A stretch of DNA of 50,566 bases from Paracidovorax cattleyae (GCF_900104515.1 NZ_FNJL01000036.1:1-50566), one strand, 5' to 3'. Shown: positions 8,939 through 19,748, counted from the stretch's first letter. Numbers and translations are program-made. The notes: generated by a model not told the origin, from the letters alone.

Positions 8939-11102
8939 ATGCACTTTCCCGGAGCCATTTCCCGGCGCGCCCGCCCGCGGCGCCCATTCCCCGCCGCCGC
9001 CGCGGCGCTCGCAGCCGCCGCGCTGCTGGCTGCCTGCGGCGGAGGCGGCGGTTCATCGTCGCTGCCCGGCGGTGCGCCGAAGCTGCGCATCACCATCGGT
9101 GCCACCGAAGACTTTCCCGGCAGCTTCGGCAGCGTGGGCGCCTATGAAAAGGTGTCGGGCACGGTGCAGGGCGAACTGGATCCGGCGGATCCGCGCAACG
9201 CGGTCATCCAGGACCTGCAACTCGCGCCACGCAACAGCCGCGGCATGGTGGAGTACAGCGCCGACTTCGTGCTGCTCAAGCCCAAGGACATGTCCAAGGC
9301 CGGCGGCGTGCTGCGCTACGACGCGCCCAACCGCGGCAACATCCTCACGCTGCCCAATCCGGCGGCCGTTCCGGGCGATGCGGTGTATTTCGAACGCGGC
9401 TACACCTTCCTCTATTCGGCCTGGCAGGGCGACGTGCCCAAGAGTTCGCCCGCGCGGCTCACGGCCACCGTGCCCGTGGCCCGCAATGCCGACGGCAGCA
9501 GCATCACCGGCCCCTACCGCACGGAACTGGTGCCCACCGCCGCGGCCCCGGCCATGGCGCTGCCCGGAGGCGTCTTCGACGGCACCATGACTCCCTATGA
9601 GCCCGCGGGCCTGGACAACACGCAGCCGGGCTATTCGCTCACACGCCGCCGCAACGAGACGGATGCGCGCGAGGCCATACCGGCCGCGGACTGGAAGTTC
9701 GCCGCCTGCGATACCGGGGCCAACCCGTTCCCGGGCACGCCCAGCCCCGCCAGCGTCTGCCTGCGCGGCGGGTTCGATCCGCAGTACCTGTACGAGCTGG
9801 TCTATGTGGCCAAGGACCCGAAGGTCATGGGCGTGGGGCTTGCCGCGCTGCGCGATACCGTGGGATTCTTCCGCGGCCGGGCCGCCGATGCGGATGGCCG
9901 GGCCAATCCGCTGGCGGGCCGCATCACGCACGTGATCGGGCAGGGCACGTCCCAGTCGGGCAATGCCATGAAGACCTTCCTGCACCTGGGCTTCAACCAG
10001 CGGCTGGACGGTGGCATGGTGTTCGACGGCATCTATGCCCACGTGGCGGCGCGGCAGACCAACGTCAACACCCGCTTCGCCGTGCCCGGCGGCGGTGGCG
10101 GCCTGCGCACCGACCACACGGCCTTCGGGCAGATGGCGCCGCGCGGCCTGGCGGCGGACTACGTGGATGCGGTCAGCGGCCGCGAGGGCGGGGTGATGCG
10201 CCGCTGCAGCGCGACCGGCACCTGCCCCCGCTTCTTCCTGGGCCTGTCGGGCACCGAGTTCTGGCAACTGCAGGGCTCGCCCGTGCTCACCGATGCGCAG
10301 GGCCAGCGCGACATCGCCCAGCCCGCCAACGCGCGCATCTATTACTAACTACGCGAGCACGCAGCACGGGGGGGCGGGTGGCGTGGAAAGCATCAGCTAC
10401 GCGCCCTCGCGCACCGTCTATCCCGCGGGCACCGTGGTGCATTTCAACGACACCTTCCGGGCACTGTTTCTCGCGCTGGAGGACTGGGTGGTGCGCGGCA
10501 CCGAGCCGCCAGCCAGCCAGGTGCCCCGTATCGCGGACGGCACGCTGGTGCGCCCGGCCCTGGTCGCCTATCCGGCCATGAAGGGGCTGACCTGGAGCGC
10601 GGGTGGCCTGCAGGCACCCATTCCGGAGTTCCGCTACCAGGCGCGCTACAACGGCTTCACGCTGCTGGATTTCGGGCCGCAGTACGTGCCGCAGGACGAA
10701 TCGGGCATCGCCACGGTGCTGCCTCCGCGGGTGGTGGGGCGCGACTACGCCATCCTGGTGCCGCAGGTGGATCCGGCGACCGGGTTGGCGCGGGCCGGCA
10801 TCCAGAGCGTGGAGGCCCAGGCGCCGCTGGGCACGAGCATCGAGTTCAATGAAGTGGCCACGCCCGGCATCGTCGATCTCTCGAACCTCACGGGCAGCTT
10901 CATCCCGTTCCACAAGACGCGCGCGGCGCGCCTGGCCGCGGGCGACGGTCGGCCGTCGCTGGAGGAGCTGTACGGCTCGCAGGCGGGATACGTGGCCACC
11001 GTGTCCCGCGCCGCCGACGGGCTGGTGGCGCAGCGCCTGCTGCTGCGCCGCGACGCCGATGCGATCGTGGCCAGGGCCCGGGCGGCCAGCATCCTGCCCT
11101 GA
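8939..11102 (+). pseudogene. Alpha/beta hydrolase domain protein, split by a frameshift at about 10343
   Basis: A secreted lipoprotein-like hydrolase of the large bacterial alpha/beta-hydrolase-domain family, broken into two frames. The first part (8939-10348) has a lipobox (LLAACGGGGG) and ends ...NARIYY-stop; the second (from about 10349 to 11102) continues at once with YASTQHGG. Removing four bases (taac) at the junction tac-taac-tac restores a continuous RIYYYASTQHGG, the expected family motif. The restored protein would be about 719 residues. GQGTSQSG (coding about 9948-9971) is the likely nucleophile elbow. Either a genuine inactivating insertion or a sequencing error is possible. Confidence 0.75.
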
Positions 11103-11258
11103 ACCGCCACCGGCGCCCTGGACGCCTGTGCGTTCCAGGGCGGATGCAGGCGTGGAGTGCAGCGGTGTGATGCGGCGGGCTGTACGTGCCGGCCGGGGGT
11201 GCGTAGAGTGGCGGGGCAGGGCGCTCCGCCCATACGACGAACAAAGAGACAACCCCCC

Positions 11259-12131
11259 ATGCCGTCCATGCCCCCAGGCTCGCCCTGGCCTGCATTCCTT
11301 TCTTGCCTGCTGCACCGTTGCACCGCCCGGCTCCGGGCCAGTGAGGCCGCAGTTATCCACCGGGACAGGCAGGCGGGCAGGGCGGAGCGGTGGGTAGCGG
11401 CCATGGCGATGGCTGCGATGGTGGGCGGCGCCGGCCCTGCCGCGGCACAGGCACCCGCCAGCGCCCCGGTGCCCGCCACGCCGGCGCCGGCTTCCGGCAT
11501 GGCCGACCGGGTCATCGCCTGCACGGCCTGCCACGGCCGGGAGGGGCGGGCTACCCAGCAGGGCTACTTTCCGCGCATCGCCGGCAAGCCGGCGGGCTAC
11601 CTGTACCACCAGCTCCTGAACTTCCGCGACGGGCGCCGCAGCTACCCGCAGATGTCCTACCTGCTCGAGCACATGACGGACGGCTATCTGCGCGAGATCG
11701 CCCAGCATTTCTCCACGCTGGAGCTTCCCTATGCCGCGCCGCCTCCGCCCCAGGCCCTTCCGGCGACGCTGGAGCGGGGCCGCCGGCTGGTGCGCGAGGG
11801 CGATGCCGCCCGCGGCATTCCCGCCTGTGTGCAGTGCCACGGCGGCGCCATGACCGGCGTGCAGCCGGCCATCCCGGCGCTCGTCGGCCTGCCGCGCGAC
11901 TACCTCAACAGCCAGATCGGCGCCTGGCAGACCGGCCAGCGCCGCTCGCAGGCGCCCGATTGCATGGCCCACGTGGCGCGGCAGCTCACGGCCGAGGACG
12001 TGAGCGCCATCTCGGCCTGGCTCGCCGCCCAGCCGGTAGCCGGCAGCGGCAAGCCCGCCGACGCACCCGCCGGCCCGCTGCCCATGCCCTGCGGCGGCGT
12101 GGACATGTCCGCCCGGGGGAGCACGCCATGA
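11259..12131 (+). CDS. Di-heme c-type cytochrome (cytochrome c4-like)
   Basis: A periplasmic electron carrier with two covalent hemes: CTACH at residues 88-92 and CVQCH at 190-194, in two homologous domains as in cytochrome c4. The export signal is unusual. From the ATG at 11259 the hydrophobic stretch WVAAMAMAAMVGGAGPAAAQ is preceded by about 45 residues, while a shorter start at ATG 11403 would leave almost no charged n-region. The true start is therefore uncertain. The stop overlaps the next cytochrome gene by ATGA, indicating translational coupling. Confidence 0.8.
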   Translation: MPSMPPGSPWPAFLSCLLHRCTARLRASEAAVIHRDRQAGRAERWVAAMAMAAMVGGAGPAAAQAPASAPVPATPAPASGMADRVIACTACHGREGRATQQGYFPRIAGKPAGYLYHQLLNFRDGRRSYPQMSYLLEHMTDGYLREIAQHFSTLELPYAAPPPPQALPATLERGRRLVREGDAARGIPACVQCHGGAMTGVQPAIPALVGLPRDYLNSQIGAWQTGQRRSQAPDCMAHVARQLTAEDVSAISAWLAAQPVAGSGKPADAPAGPLPMPCGGVDMSARGSTP

Positions 12132-13465
12132 ACGGGCCGCCACCGCATACACCGGGCTTCTGGCGGCGCTGGCCTGCGCGTGCGGGCATGGCCCTGCTGG
12201 GCGGGCTGGCGGCCTGCGCCGTGCTCGTGGCCGTGCTCAACCGCTGGGGCGAAGCCCCGCTGCCGCTGGACGACGGCCCGCCCGCGTCCGCCACGACCCA
12301 GGCCATCGCCCGGGGCGAATACCTGGCCCGGGCCGGCAACTGCATGGCCTGCCATACCGCGCCGGGCGGCGCGCCGTTCGCGGGTGGCCGCGGCATCGAG
12401 ACGCCGTTCGGCACGGTGTACAGCACCAACCTCACCCCCGACCCCGACACCGGCCTGGGCCGCTGGTCGGATGCGGCCTTCTGGCGCGCCCTGCACCATG
12501 GCCGCTCGCGGGACGGGCGGCTGCTCTACCCGGCATTCCCATATCCCAGCTACACGCATGTGGCGCGGGAGGATGCCGACGCCGTCCACGCCTACCTGCG
12601 CAGCCTGCCGCCGGTGCGCCAGGCCCCGCGGCCGCACGCACTCGGCTTCCCCTATGGCACCCAGGCCGCGCTGGCCGTGTGGCGGGCGCTGTTCTTCCGC
12701 CCGGGTGGCCTCGCGCCCGAACCCGGCCGGCCAGCCGACTGGAACCGCGGCCGCTACCTCGTGCAGGGCCTGGGGCATTGCGCGGCCTGTCACAGTCCGC
12801 GCAATGCCCTGGGCGCCACGCGCGATGCCGGCGCCCTGCGCGGCGGGCTCATCCCCGTGCAGAACTGGTATGCACCGGCCCTGGACACGGTGCGCGAGGC
12901 CGGCGTCGCCGACTGGCCGGTGCACGAGGTGGTGGCCCTGCTGCGCGACGGGATCACGCCGCGCGGCACCGTGACCGGGCCGATGGCCGAGGTGGTCTTC
13001 CGCAGCACGCAGTACCTGGACGACGCGGACCTGCGCGCCATCGCGACCTACCTGCGCGCGCTGCCCGCGCCCGAAGGTCCCGCGCCCGAAGGTCCCGCGC
13101 CCGCGGCATTGCCGCCGCCGTCCCGGACCGCGATGGAGCGGGGCGGGGCGGTCTATGACCGCCATTGCACGCAGTGCCACGGCGATGGAGGGCAGGGCCG
13201 CCCGGGTGCCTTCCCTCCCCTGGCGGGCAACCGCGCGGTGCAGCTCGAATCGCCGGTGAATGTGGTGCGCACCATCCTCCAGGGCGGCTATCCTCCGGTG
13301 ACGCCCGGCAATCCACGGCCGCACGGCATGCCGCCCTTCACCCAGGTGCTGGGCGACGACGACGTGGCCGCCGTGGCCACCTTCGTGCGCAACGCCTGGG
13401 GCAACCAGGCGCCCGGGGTGGGTACCATCGACGTGTACCACGCACGGGAGCGCCGGGGCCGGTGA
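12128..13465 (+). CDS. Tri-heme cytochrome c subunit, alcohol/gluconate dehydrogenase type
   Basis: A 445-residue membrane-anchored cytochrome with three heme sites: CMACH (72-76), CAACH (218-222) and CTQCH (347-351). A single N-terminal TM helix (about 21-43) anchors it in the inner membrane. The length and triple-heme layout match the cytochrome subunit of membrane alcohol, gluconate or sorbitol dehydrogenases, which passes electrons to ubiquinone. No dehydrogenase subunit is adjacent, so its electron donor is unknown. A Pro-Glu-Gly-Pro-Ala linker before the third heme domain is encoded by a small tandem repeat. It is coupled to the upstream di-heme cytochrome. Confidence 0.85.
   Translation: MNGPPPHTPGFWRRWPARAGMALLGGLAACAVLVAVLNRWGEAPLPLDDGPPASATTQAIARGEYLARAGNCMACHTAPGGAPFAGGRGIETPFGTVYSTNLTPDPDTGLGRWSDAAFWRALHHGRSRDGRLLYPAFPYPSYTHVAREDADAVHAYLRSLPPVRQAPRPHALGFPYGTQAALAVWRALFFRPGGLAPEPGRPADWNRGRYLVQGLGHCAACHSPRNALGATRDAGALRGGLIPVQNWYAPALDTVREAGVADWPVHEVVALLRDGITPRGTVTGPMAEVVFRSTQYLDDADLRAIATYLRALPAPEGPAPEGPAPAALPPPSRTAMERGGAVYDRHCTQCHGDGGQGRPGAFPPLAGNRAVQLESPVNVVRTILQGGYPPVTPGNPRPHGMPPFTQVLGDDDVAAVATFVRNAWGNQAPGVGTIDVYHARERRGR
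13064..13103 (+). repeat. 15-bp tandem repeat, 2.7 copies, inside the tri-heme cytochrome
   Basis: The unit cccgcgcccgaaggt occurs at 13064-13078 and 13079-13093 and partly at 13094-13103. It encodes the interdomain linker repeat PAPEG. The unit length keeps the reading frame, so copy-number change would only alter linker length. Confidence 0.85.
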
Positions 13466-13525
13466 AAGCGGGCCCCTGCTTCTTTCCCGTCCGCCGCCCC
13501 TTCTTCCACGCCTGTTGAAAAAACC

Positions 13526-13924
13526 ATGCCGGACACCATCTCTCCACCAGTACCGCTTTCCGCCGGCGGCCCTCCCGCCGCCCCGGGCTGGTGGGTGGTC
13601 TGCCTGTGCGCCGCCTGGTGTGGCGTCTGCCGCGAGTACGGTGCCGTCTTCGAGGCGCTGCGTGCCGCCCATCCGGATGTCCGCTTCGAGTGGGTGGACG
13701 TGGAGGACGAGGAAGACCTGGCCGGCGAACTCGATGTGGAGACTTTCCCCACCGTGCTCGTGGCCGATGGCACCCATGCGCGTTTCCTCGGTCCCGTGCT
13801 GCCGCAGTCCGGCGTGCTCGCGCGCATGCTCGCCGCACTGCGGAAGGAGGGGGACGCATCTCCCGTGGATGCCCGGGCGCAGGCGGTGTTCGAGCACATC
13901 CGCCAGGCGCGCGCAGCGGCCTGA
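13526..13924 (+). CDS. Thioredoxin-family protein with CGVC motif
   Basis: A 132-residue thioredoxin-fold protein with the redox motif AAWCGVCREY (CGVC, about residues 32-35), a YGAVFEAL helix, and the cis-Pro motif ETFPTVLVADG. It has no signal peptide or TM segment, so it should be cytoplasmic. Its position after cytochrome genes on the same strand is suggestive of redox work, but direct involvement in heme ligation is unlikely without export. ATG 13526 has only a weak Shine-Dalgarno. The C-terminal extension of about 20 residues is unremarkable. Confidence 0.78.
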   Translation: MPDTISPPVPLSAGGPPAAPGWWVVCLCAAWCGVCREYGAVFEALRAAHPDVRFEWVDVEDEEDLAGELDVETFPTVLVADGTHARFLGPVLPQSGVLARMLAALRKEGDASPVDARAQAVFEHIRQARAAA

Positions 13925-13984
13925 AACTGACGCTGCGCCGCCACGTTTGTTGCGCACCTGCAATGCAAATTGCATGCCGCCAGC

Positions 13985-14014
13985 TTGGCAAAGCGGTGCG
14001 CCGCAGGCTACAAT
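13985..14014 (+). promoter_or_regulatory. Sigma-70-type promoter for the rimP-nusA-infB operon
   Basis: A -35 box TTGGCA (13985-13990) and a -10 box TACAAT (14009-14014) are separated by 18 bp. Transcription would start near 14021, about 135 bases before rimP, leaving a structured leader. Confidence 0.7.
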
Positions 14015-14024
14015 AAGTGCTTCA

Positions 14025-14066
14025 CGGCCAAACGGGCGGGTCCCCACCGCCCGTTTTTTTTGGCCG
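14025..14066 (+). terminator. Terminator-like hairpin in the rimP leader (possible attenuator)
   Basis: An 8-bp GC stem (acgggcgg, 14032-14039, with ccgcccgt, 14047-14054) and a 7-base loop are followed by eight T residues (14054-14061): an intrinsic terminator located between the promoter and rimP. Flanking CGGCCAA (14025-14031) and TTGGCCG (14060-14066) can pair outside it, which would bury the U tract. This suggests a leader that chooses between terminating and reading through. Confidence 0.65.
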
Positions 14067-14155
14067 TTCGCTTTTCTTCGAGCTCGAAGCTGCCGGGGAG
14101 ATTCCTCCGGTGGTTATCGGGTTTTTTGTACTTCTGGAACAGAGCTGAACGACAC

Positions 14156-14764
14156 GTGGCATTGCAGCAGATCGTCGAACAAACCGTCGCGGGCCTGGGT
14201 TACGACCTGGTGGAGATCGAGCGCTCCGCCGGCGGGCTGCTGCGCATCACCATCGATCTGCCCTGGCAGCCGCCTGCGGAAGGCACCGCCCCCGATGCCG
14301 CTGCGCCGGCCGGCCCCGAGGCGTTCGTGACGGTCGAGGACTGCGAGAAGGTCACGCGCCAGCTGCAGTTCGCGCTGGAGGTCGATGGCGTGGACTACAA
14401 GCGCCTGGAGGTCTCCTCGCCGGGCATCGACCGCCCGCTGCGCCATGAACAGGATTTCCAGCGCTTCGCCGGCGAGGTGATCGACATCACGCTCAAGGCC
14501 CCCATCGGCGAGGCCGCCGCCGGCCAGGTGAACGCCAACCGCAAGAAATTCCGCGGCACGCTCGAGCGCACCGAGTCCGGTGGCTGGCAGATCGTCTGGA
14601 GCGACGAGCCTCCCCCGAAGCCGGGCCAGAAGGTCAGCAGGAAGCGGGTGCCCGCGCCGCTGCAGGCCCTGGGCTTCACGCTCGACGAGCTGCGCGACGC
14701 CCGGCTGGCGCCGATCGTGGACTTCAAGGGGCGCGGCCCGAAAGGCGGGCCGGCTCCGGACTGA
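14156..14764 (+). CDS. rimP: Ribosome maturation factor RimP
   Basis: A 202-residue cytoplasmic factor needed for late assembly of the 30S subunit. The N-terminal alpha/beta domain shows LGYDLVEIERSAGGLLRITID and the family hallmark LEVSSPGIDRPL; the C-terminal SH3-like domain includes RKKFRGTLE. The GTG at 14156 was chosen because translation begins VALQQIVEQTV, the usual RimP N-terminus; no strong Shine-Dalgarno is seen. A Pro/Ala insertion (about residues 40-53) and a basic C-terminal tail are normal for the order. First gene of the rimP-nusA-infB block, 81 bp before nusA. Confidence 0.95.
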   Translation: MALQQIVEQTVAGLGYDLVEIERSAGGLLRITIDLPWQPPAEGTAPDAAAPAGPEAFVTVEDCEKVTRQLQFALEVDGVDYKRLEVSSPGIDRPLRHEQDFQRFAGEVIDITLKAPIGEAAAGQVNANRKKFRGTLERTESGGWQIVWSDEPPPKPGQKVSRKRVPAPLQALGFTLDELRDARLAPIVDFKGRGPKGGPAPD

Positions 14765-14845
14765 AACGGGCCGCAGCGGATTCGAAGCAAGGGTTGCCGC
14801 GCAGGGCGCGGGCCTTCAAGGGATTGAAAAATAGGAGAGTCGTCG

Positions 14846-16330
14846 ATGAATCGCGAACTGTTGATGTTGGTTGAAGCCATTTCGCGCGAGAAGAACGTGG
14901 AGCGCGACGTGGTGTTCGGCGCCGTGGAGCTGGCGCTGGCCCAGGCCACCAAGAAGCTCTATCCGGGCGAGGTGGACATCCGCGTGGCGATCGACCGCGA
15001 CAGCGGCAACTACGAGACTTTCCGCCGCTGGCTGGTCGTGCCCGACGACGCCGGCCTGCAGAACCCGGACGCCGAGGAACTGCTGATGGATGCGCAGGAG
15101 CGCATTGCCGACATCGAGGTCGGCGAGTACATCGAGGAAGGCATCGAGTCCGTGCCCATCGGCCGCATCGGTGCCATGGCCGCCAAGCAGGTCATCCTGC
15201 AGAAGATCCGCGATGCCGAGCGCGAGATGCTGCTGAACGACTTCATGTCGCGCGGCGAGAAGATCTTCACCGGCACCGTCAAGCGCATGGACAAGGGCGA
15301 CATCATCGTCGAGTCCGGCCGCGTGGAAGGCCGCCTGCGCCGCAGCGAGATGATTCCCAAGGAAAACCTGCGCAACGGCGACCGCGTGCGGGCGATGATC
15401 ATGGAGGTGGACCTCACGCTGCGCGGCGCGCCCATCATCCTCTCGCGCTCCGCGCCCGAGTTCATGATCGAGCTGTTCCGCAACGAGGTGCCAGAGATCG
15501 AGCAGGGCCTGCTGGAGATCAAGAGCTGCGCCCGCGACCCCGGCAGCCGTGCCAAGATCGCCGTGCTGTCGCACGACAAGCGCGTCGATCCCATCGGCAC
15601 CTGCGTCGGCGTGCGCGGCACGCGCGTCAATGCCGTGACCAACGAGCTGGCCGGCGAGCGCGTGGACATCGTGCTGTGGTCCGAGGATCCGGCGCAGTTC
15701 GTGATCGGCGCGCTGGCGCCGGCCAACGTGTCCTCCATCGTGGTCGATGAGGAAAAGCACGCCATGGACGTGGTGGTGGACGAGGAGAACCTTGCGATCG
15801 CCATCGGCCGCGGCGGCCAGAACGTGCGCCTCGCTTCCGACCTGACGGGCTGGAAGATCAACATCATGGACGCGGCCGAGTCCGCCCAGAAGCAGGCCAA
15901 CGAGACCGATGCGTCCCGCCGCCTGTTCATGGAGAAGCTCGACGTGGACGAGGAAATCGCCAACATCCTCATCGAGGAAGGCTTCGCCAGCCTCGAGGAA
16001 GTGGCCTACGTGCCGCTGCAGGAGATGCTCGAGATCGAGAGCTTCGACGAGGACACGGTGAACGAACTGCGCGCCCGCGCCAAGGACGCCCTCCTGACCA
16101 TGGAGATCGCCCGCGAGGAAAGCGTGGAAGGTGTCTCGCAGAACCTGCGGGACCTGGACGGGATGACGTCCGAGCTCATCGGCAAGCTGGCCGAGGGCGG
16201 CGTCCACACCCGTGATGACCTGGCCGACCTGGCCATCGACGAACTGACCGCCCTGACCGGCCAGTCTGAGGAAGAAGCCAAGGCCTTGATCATGAAGGCG
16301 CGCGAACATTGGTTCGCGGGGCAAGAGTAA
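14846..16330 (+). CDS. nusA: Transcription termination/antitermination factor NusA
   Basis: A 494-residue RNA polymerase-binding factor that controls pausing, termination and antitermination. The N-terminal RNAP-binding domain ([18 protein letters not shown]...) is followed by S1 (about 135-200), two KH domains (about 230-345; [14 protein letters not shown] and [12 protein letters not shown]) and two C-terminal acidic repeats (about 365-425 and 440-490), the full proteobacterial layout. ATG 14846 has GGAGAG 10 bases upstream. It lies between rimP and infB as in most bacteria. Confidence 0.97.
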   Translation: MNRELLMLVEAISREKNVERDVVFGAVELALAQATKKLYPGEVDIRVAIDRDSGNYETFRRWLVVPDDAGLQNPDAEELLMDAQERIADIEVGEYIEEGIESVPIGRIGAMAAKQVILQKIRDAEREMLLNDFMSRGEKIFTGTVKRMDKGDIIVESGRVEGRLRRSEMIPKENLRNGDRVRAMIMEVDLTLRGAPIILSRSAPEFMIELFRNEVPEIEQGLLEIKSCARDPGSRAKIAVLSHDKRVDPIGTCVGVRGTRVNAVTNELAGERVDIVLWSEDPAQFVIGALAPANVSSIVVDEEKHAMDVVVDEENLAIAIGRGGQNVRLASDLTGWKINIMDAAESAQKQANETDASRRLFMEKLDVDEEIANILIEEGFASLEEVAYVPLQEMLEIESFDEDTVNELRARAKDALLTMEIAREESVEGVSQNLRDLDGMTSELIGKLAEGGVHTRDDLADLAIDELTALTGQSEEEAKALIMKAREHWFAGQE

Positions 16331-16355
16331 GGGTCAGGGGAGGTACGAACTGAAT

Positions 16356-19196
16356 ATGTCCAGTAACACTGTCGCCGAGTTCGCCAGCGAACTCAAGAAA
16401 TCGCCGGAAACCCTGCTCGACCAGCTCAAGTCCGCTGGCGTGTCCAAGGCTGCCCCGTCCGATGCCCTGACCGAATCCGACAAGCAGAAGCTGCTCGCTT
16501 TCCTGCAGGCCAGCCACGGTACCGCCACGGCCGACCGCAAGAAGATCACGCTGACCAAGAAGTCCACCAGCGAGATCAAGCAGGCCGATGCCACGGGCAA
16601 GGCGCGCACGATCCAGGTGGAAGTGCGCAAGAAGCGCACCTTCATCAAGCGCGACGACGTGGCCGAAGGCGCTGCCGAGGGCCAGGACACCATGTCCGAA
16701 GACACCGCCGCGCCGTCCGCCGAGGAGCAGGATCTCGCACGCCGCGAGGAAGAGGCCCGCCGCCAGGCCGACCTCATCAGCCGGCAGGAGGAAGAGCTGA
16801 GCACTGCACGCCGAGAGCGCGAGGAGCGTGAGCGCCGCGAGCGCGAAGCCGAAGAGCGCGCAGCCGCCTACGCCGCCCAGCAGGCCGAAAGGAAGGCCCA
16901 GGAGTCCGCCGTGCGCGAGGAGGCCTCGCGCGAGGCCGCTGCCGAAGCCGCTGCGCGCAATGCCGCGCAGGCCGAGGCACGTGCCAAGGCCGAGGCCGAA
17001 TCCAAGGCCCGTGCGGCCGAGGAGACCGCGCGCGCCGCCGACCTGGACGAGCGCCGCCGCAAGGCCCTGGCCGAAGCCGAGGCGATCCGCGCCATGATGG
17101 CCGCGCCCAAGAAGGTGCTGGTCGCCAAGAAGCCCGAAGAGCCGAAGCCGGCTCCGAAGCCCGCGGCTGCGGCCGATGCCAAGAAGGGCACGCTGCACAA
17201 GCCCGCGGCCACGCCCGGCGCGCGTCCGGCGGCCGGTGCGCCGGCCGGCGGCGGCAAGGAAGTGAAATCCGCCAAGCTGTCCTCGAGCTGGGCGGGCGAT
17301 CCTGCCAAGAAGAAGGAAATCAAGACCCGCGGCGACGCCAGCGGCGGCGTGGGCCGCAACAACTGGCGCAGCGGTCCGCGCGGCCGGCGCGGCGACCGCG
17401 ACGAGCATTCGCACCAGGCCTCCGCGCCCGTCGAGGCGCGCATCATCGAAGTGCACGTGCCCGAGACCATCACCGTGGCCGAGCTGGCGCACAAGATGTC
17501 GATCAAGGCGTCCGAGGTCATCAAGTCGCTGATGAAGATGGGCCAGATGGTCACCATCAACCAGCCACTGGACCAGGACACGGCCATGATCGTGGTCGAG
17601 GAAATGGGCCACAAGGCCGTCGTGGCCGCCCTGGACGATCCGGAAGCATTCCCCGACGAGGACGTGTCCGGCCAGCAGGCCGAGGCGCTGCCCCGCGCTC
17701 CCGTGGTCACCGTCATGGGCCACGTGGACCACGGCAAGACCTCGCTGCTGGACTACATCCGCCGCGCCAAGGTGGCTGCGGGCGAGGCCGGCGGCATCAC
17801 GCAGCACATCGGCGCCTACCACGTCGAGACGCCGCGCGGCATCGTCACGTTCCTGGACACCCCCGGCCACGAGGCCTTCACGGCCATGCGTGCCCGCGGC
17901 GCCCAGGCGACCGATATCGTCATCCTGGTGGTGGCCGCCGACGACGGCGTCATGCCGCAGACCAGGGAGGCCATCAAGCACGCGAAGGCGGCGAAGGTGC
18001 CGATCGTCGTGGCCATCACCAAGGCCGACAAGCCCGATGCCAACCCGGACCGCGTCAAGCAGGAACTGGTGGCCCAGGAAGTCGTGCCCGAAGAGTACGG
18101 CGGCGAGTCGCCGTTCGTGCCCGTGTCGTCCAAGACCGGCATGGGCATCGACGACCTGCTCGAGCAGGTGCTGCTGCAGGCCGAAGTGCTGGAACTCAAG
18201 GCGCCTGTCGAAGCCATGGCCAAGGGCCTGGTCATCGAGGCGCAGCTGGACAAGGGCCGCGGCCCCGTGGCCACGGTGCTGGTGCAGTCCGGCACGCTGA
18301 AGGTGGGCGACGTGGTGCTGGCAGGCCAGACCTCCGGCCGCGTGCGCGCCATGCTGGACGAGAACGGCAAGGCGACCAAGTCCGCAGGTCCTTCCATTCC
18401 GGTGGAGATCCAGGGCCTGTCCGACGTGCCGCAGGCCGGCGACGAGTTCATGGTGCTCTCCGACGAGCGCCGTGCCCGCGAGATCGCGACCTACCGCGCC
18501 GGCAAGTTCCGCAACACCAAGCTCGCCAAGCAGCAGGCCGCGAAGCTGGAGAACGTGTTCGCCGACATGACGGCGGGCGAGGTGAAGAACCTGCCCATCA
18601 TCATCAAGGCCGACGTGCAGGGCTCCCAGGAAGCACTGGCCACCTCGCTGCTCAAGCTCTCGACCGACGAGATCCGCGTGCAGCTCGTGTATGCGGGCGT
18701 GGGCGGCATCAGCGAGTCCGACGTCAACCTGGCCATCGCCTCCAAGGCGATCGTGATCGGCTTCAACGTGCGTGCCGATGCCGGCGCGCGCAAGACGGCC
18801 GAGGCCAACGACGTCGATCTGCACTACTACAACATCATCTACGACGCCGTGGACGAGTTGAAGGCCGCCATGTCCGGCATGCTGGCACCCGAGCAGCGCG
18901 AGGAAGAGATCGGCACTGCCGAGATCCGCACCGTGTTCGTGGCTTCCAAGATCGGCACCGTGGCAGGCTCCTACGTCACGTCGGGCCAGGTCACGCGCAA
19001 CTGCCGCTTCCGCCTGCTGCGCGACAACGTGGTCATCTACACGGGCGAAGTCGAGTCGGTGCGCCGCCTCAAGGACGACGTCAAGGAAGTCAAGGAAGGC
19101 TTCGAGTGCGGTATCAAGCTCAAGAACTACAGTGACATCAAGGAAGGTGATCAGCTGGAGTTCTTCGAGATCAAGGAAATTGCACGGACCTTGTGA
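16356..19196 (+). CDS. infB: Translation initiation factor IF-2
   Basis: A 946-residue GTPase that brings fMet-tRNA to the 30S subunit. It has an N-terminal IF2-N domain, then a long charged Ala/Arg/Glu coiled region (about 120-250), a second IF2-N domain (about 365-415) and the G domain: G1 GHVDHGKT (about 453), G3 DTPGHEAF and G4 TKAD. The G4 box is TKAD rather than the canonical NKxD. Domains II, III and IV complete the protein. It starts 25 bp after nusA. The length is typical of Burkholderiales. Confidence 0.97.
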   Translation: MSSNTVAEFASELKKSPETLLDQLKSAGVSKAAPSDALTESDKQKLLAFLQASHGTATADRKKITLTKKSTSEIKQADATGKARTIQVEVRKKRTFIKRDDVAEGAAEGQDTMSEDTAAPSAEEQDLARREEEARRQADLISRQEEELSTARREREERERREREAEERAAAYAAQQAERKAQESAVREEASREAAAEAAARNAAQAEARAKAEAESKARAAEETARAADLDERRRKALAEAEAIRAMMAAPKKVLVAKKPEEPKPAPKPAAAADAKKGTLHKPAATPGARPAAGAPAGGGKEVKSAKLSSSWAGDPAKKKEIKTRGDASGGVGRNNWRSGPRGRRGDRDEHSHQASAPVEARIIEVHVPETITVAELAHKMSIKASEVIKSLMKMGQMVTINQPLDQDTAMIVVEEMGHKAVVAALDDPEAFPDEDVSGQQAEALPRAPVVTVMGHVDHGKTSLLDYIRRAKVAAGEAGGITQHIGAYHVETPRGIVTFLDTPGHEAFTAMRARGAQATDIVILVVAADDGVMPQTREAIKHAKAAKVPIVVAITKADKPDANPDRVKQELVAQEVVPEEYGGESPFVPVSSKTGMGIDDLLEQVLLQAEVLELKAPVEAMAKGLVIEAQLDKGRGPVATVLVQSGTLKVGDVVLAGQTSGRVRAMLDENGKATKSAGPSIPVEIQGLSDVPQAGDEFMVLSDERRAREIATYRAGKFRNTKLAKQQAAKLENVFADMTAGEVKNLPIIIKADVQGSQEALATSLLKLSTDEIRVQLVYAGVGGISESDVNLAIASKAIVIGFNVRADAGARKTAEANDVDLHYYNIIYDAVDELKAAMSGMLAPEQREEEIGTAEIRTVFVASKIGTVAGSYVTSGQVTRNCRFRLLRDNVVIYTGEVESVRRLKDDVKEVKEGFECGIKLKNYSDIKEGDQLEFFEIKEIARTL

Positions 19197-19370
19197 TGCA
19201 CCTCCTGAGTTGCTTCGCGCCTTCCCCCTTGAGGGAGACGATGCCGTTGGCCTGGAAAAGCCAGTTCCACGGGGTCCGCTGGCATCGCCTGCTCCGCGGC
19301 GTTTCGATCGGGCACACACCGTGCTTGAGCGAAAGCCGCGAGCAGTGCGCGACGCGACAGGGGTAACGAC
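19197..19370 (+). repeat. Intergenic GC-rich repeat-like segment between infB and rbfA
   Basis: Starting near 19200 (cctcctgagttgcttcgc) is a stretch resembling the segment after guaB (31155-31218): both contain CTGAG, a TTCGCGCC/TTGCGCC block and CTTCCCCCTT. Such elements are scattered in Comamonadaceae intergenic regions. No gene is seen in the 174 bp, and no clear promoter could be assigned. Confidence 0.4.
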
Positions 19371-19748
19371 ATGGCTGCTAAAAAATCATCCACGCCCAAC
19401 CGCGGCTTCAAGGTCGCGGACCAGATCCAGCGCGATCTGACCGAGCTGATCCGCGAGTTGAAGGACCCGCGCATCGGCATGGTCACGCTGCAGGCCGTGG
19501 AAGTGACGCCCGACTACGCGCACGCGAAGGTGTTCTTCAGCGTGCTCGTGGGCGACGCCGACGCGACGCAGGAAGCGCTGAACCAGGCTGCGGGCTTCCT
19601 GCGCAACGGCCTGTTCAAGCGCCTGCACATCCACACCGTGCCCACGCTGCACTTCATGTTCGACCGCACCACCGAGCGCGCTTCGGACATGAATGCGCTC
19701 ATCGCGCGCGCCGTGGCTTCCCGTTCCAAAGACGACGACGAAGCATGA
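19371..19748 (+). CDS. rbfA: Ribosome-binding factor A
   Basis: A 125-residue KH-fold protein that binds pre-30S particles and helps mature the 16S 5' end. The family pattern is visible: [18 protein letters not shown] start (residues 14-27), [28 protein letters not shown] and the end block [26 protein letters not shown] 19371 follows AGGGGTAACG. Its stop overlaps truB by ATGA, showing coupling. The full family length is present. Confidence 0.96.
   Translation: MAAKKSSTPNRGFKVADQIQRDLTELIRELKDPRIGMVTLQAVEVTPDYAHAKVFFSVLVGDADATQEALNQAAGFLRNGLFKRLHIHTVPTLHFMFDRTTERASDMNALIARAVASRSKDDDEA

Noticed and set aside
14000..14062. tRNA gene upstream of rimP, as in some Gammaproteobacteria
   Set aside because: No cloverleaf can be drawn; the sequence is a promoter plus terminator-like hairpin.
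14816..19319. Very long minus-strand ORFs opposite nusA and infB (up to 1009 codons)
   Set aside because: They are shadows of high-GC third positions in real genes; the translation is Leu/Val/Gly/His repeats with no domain.
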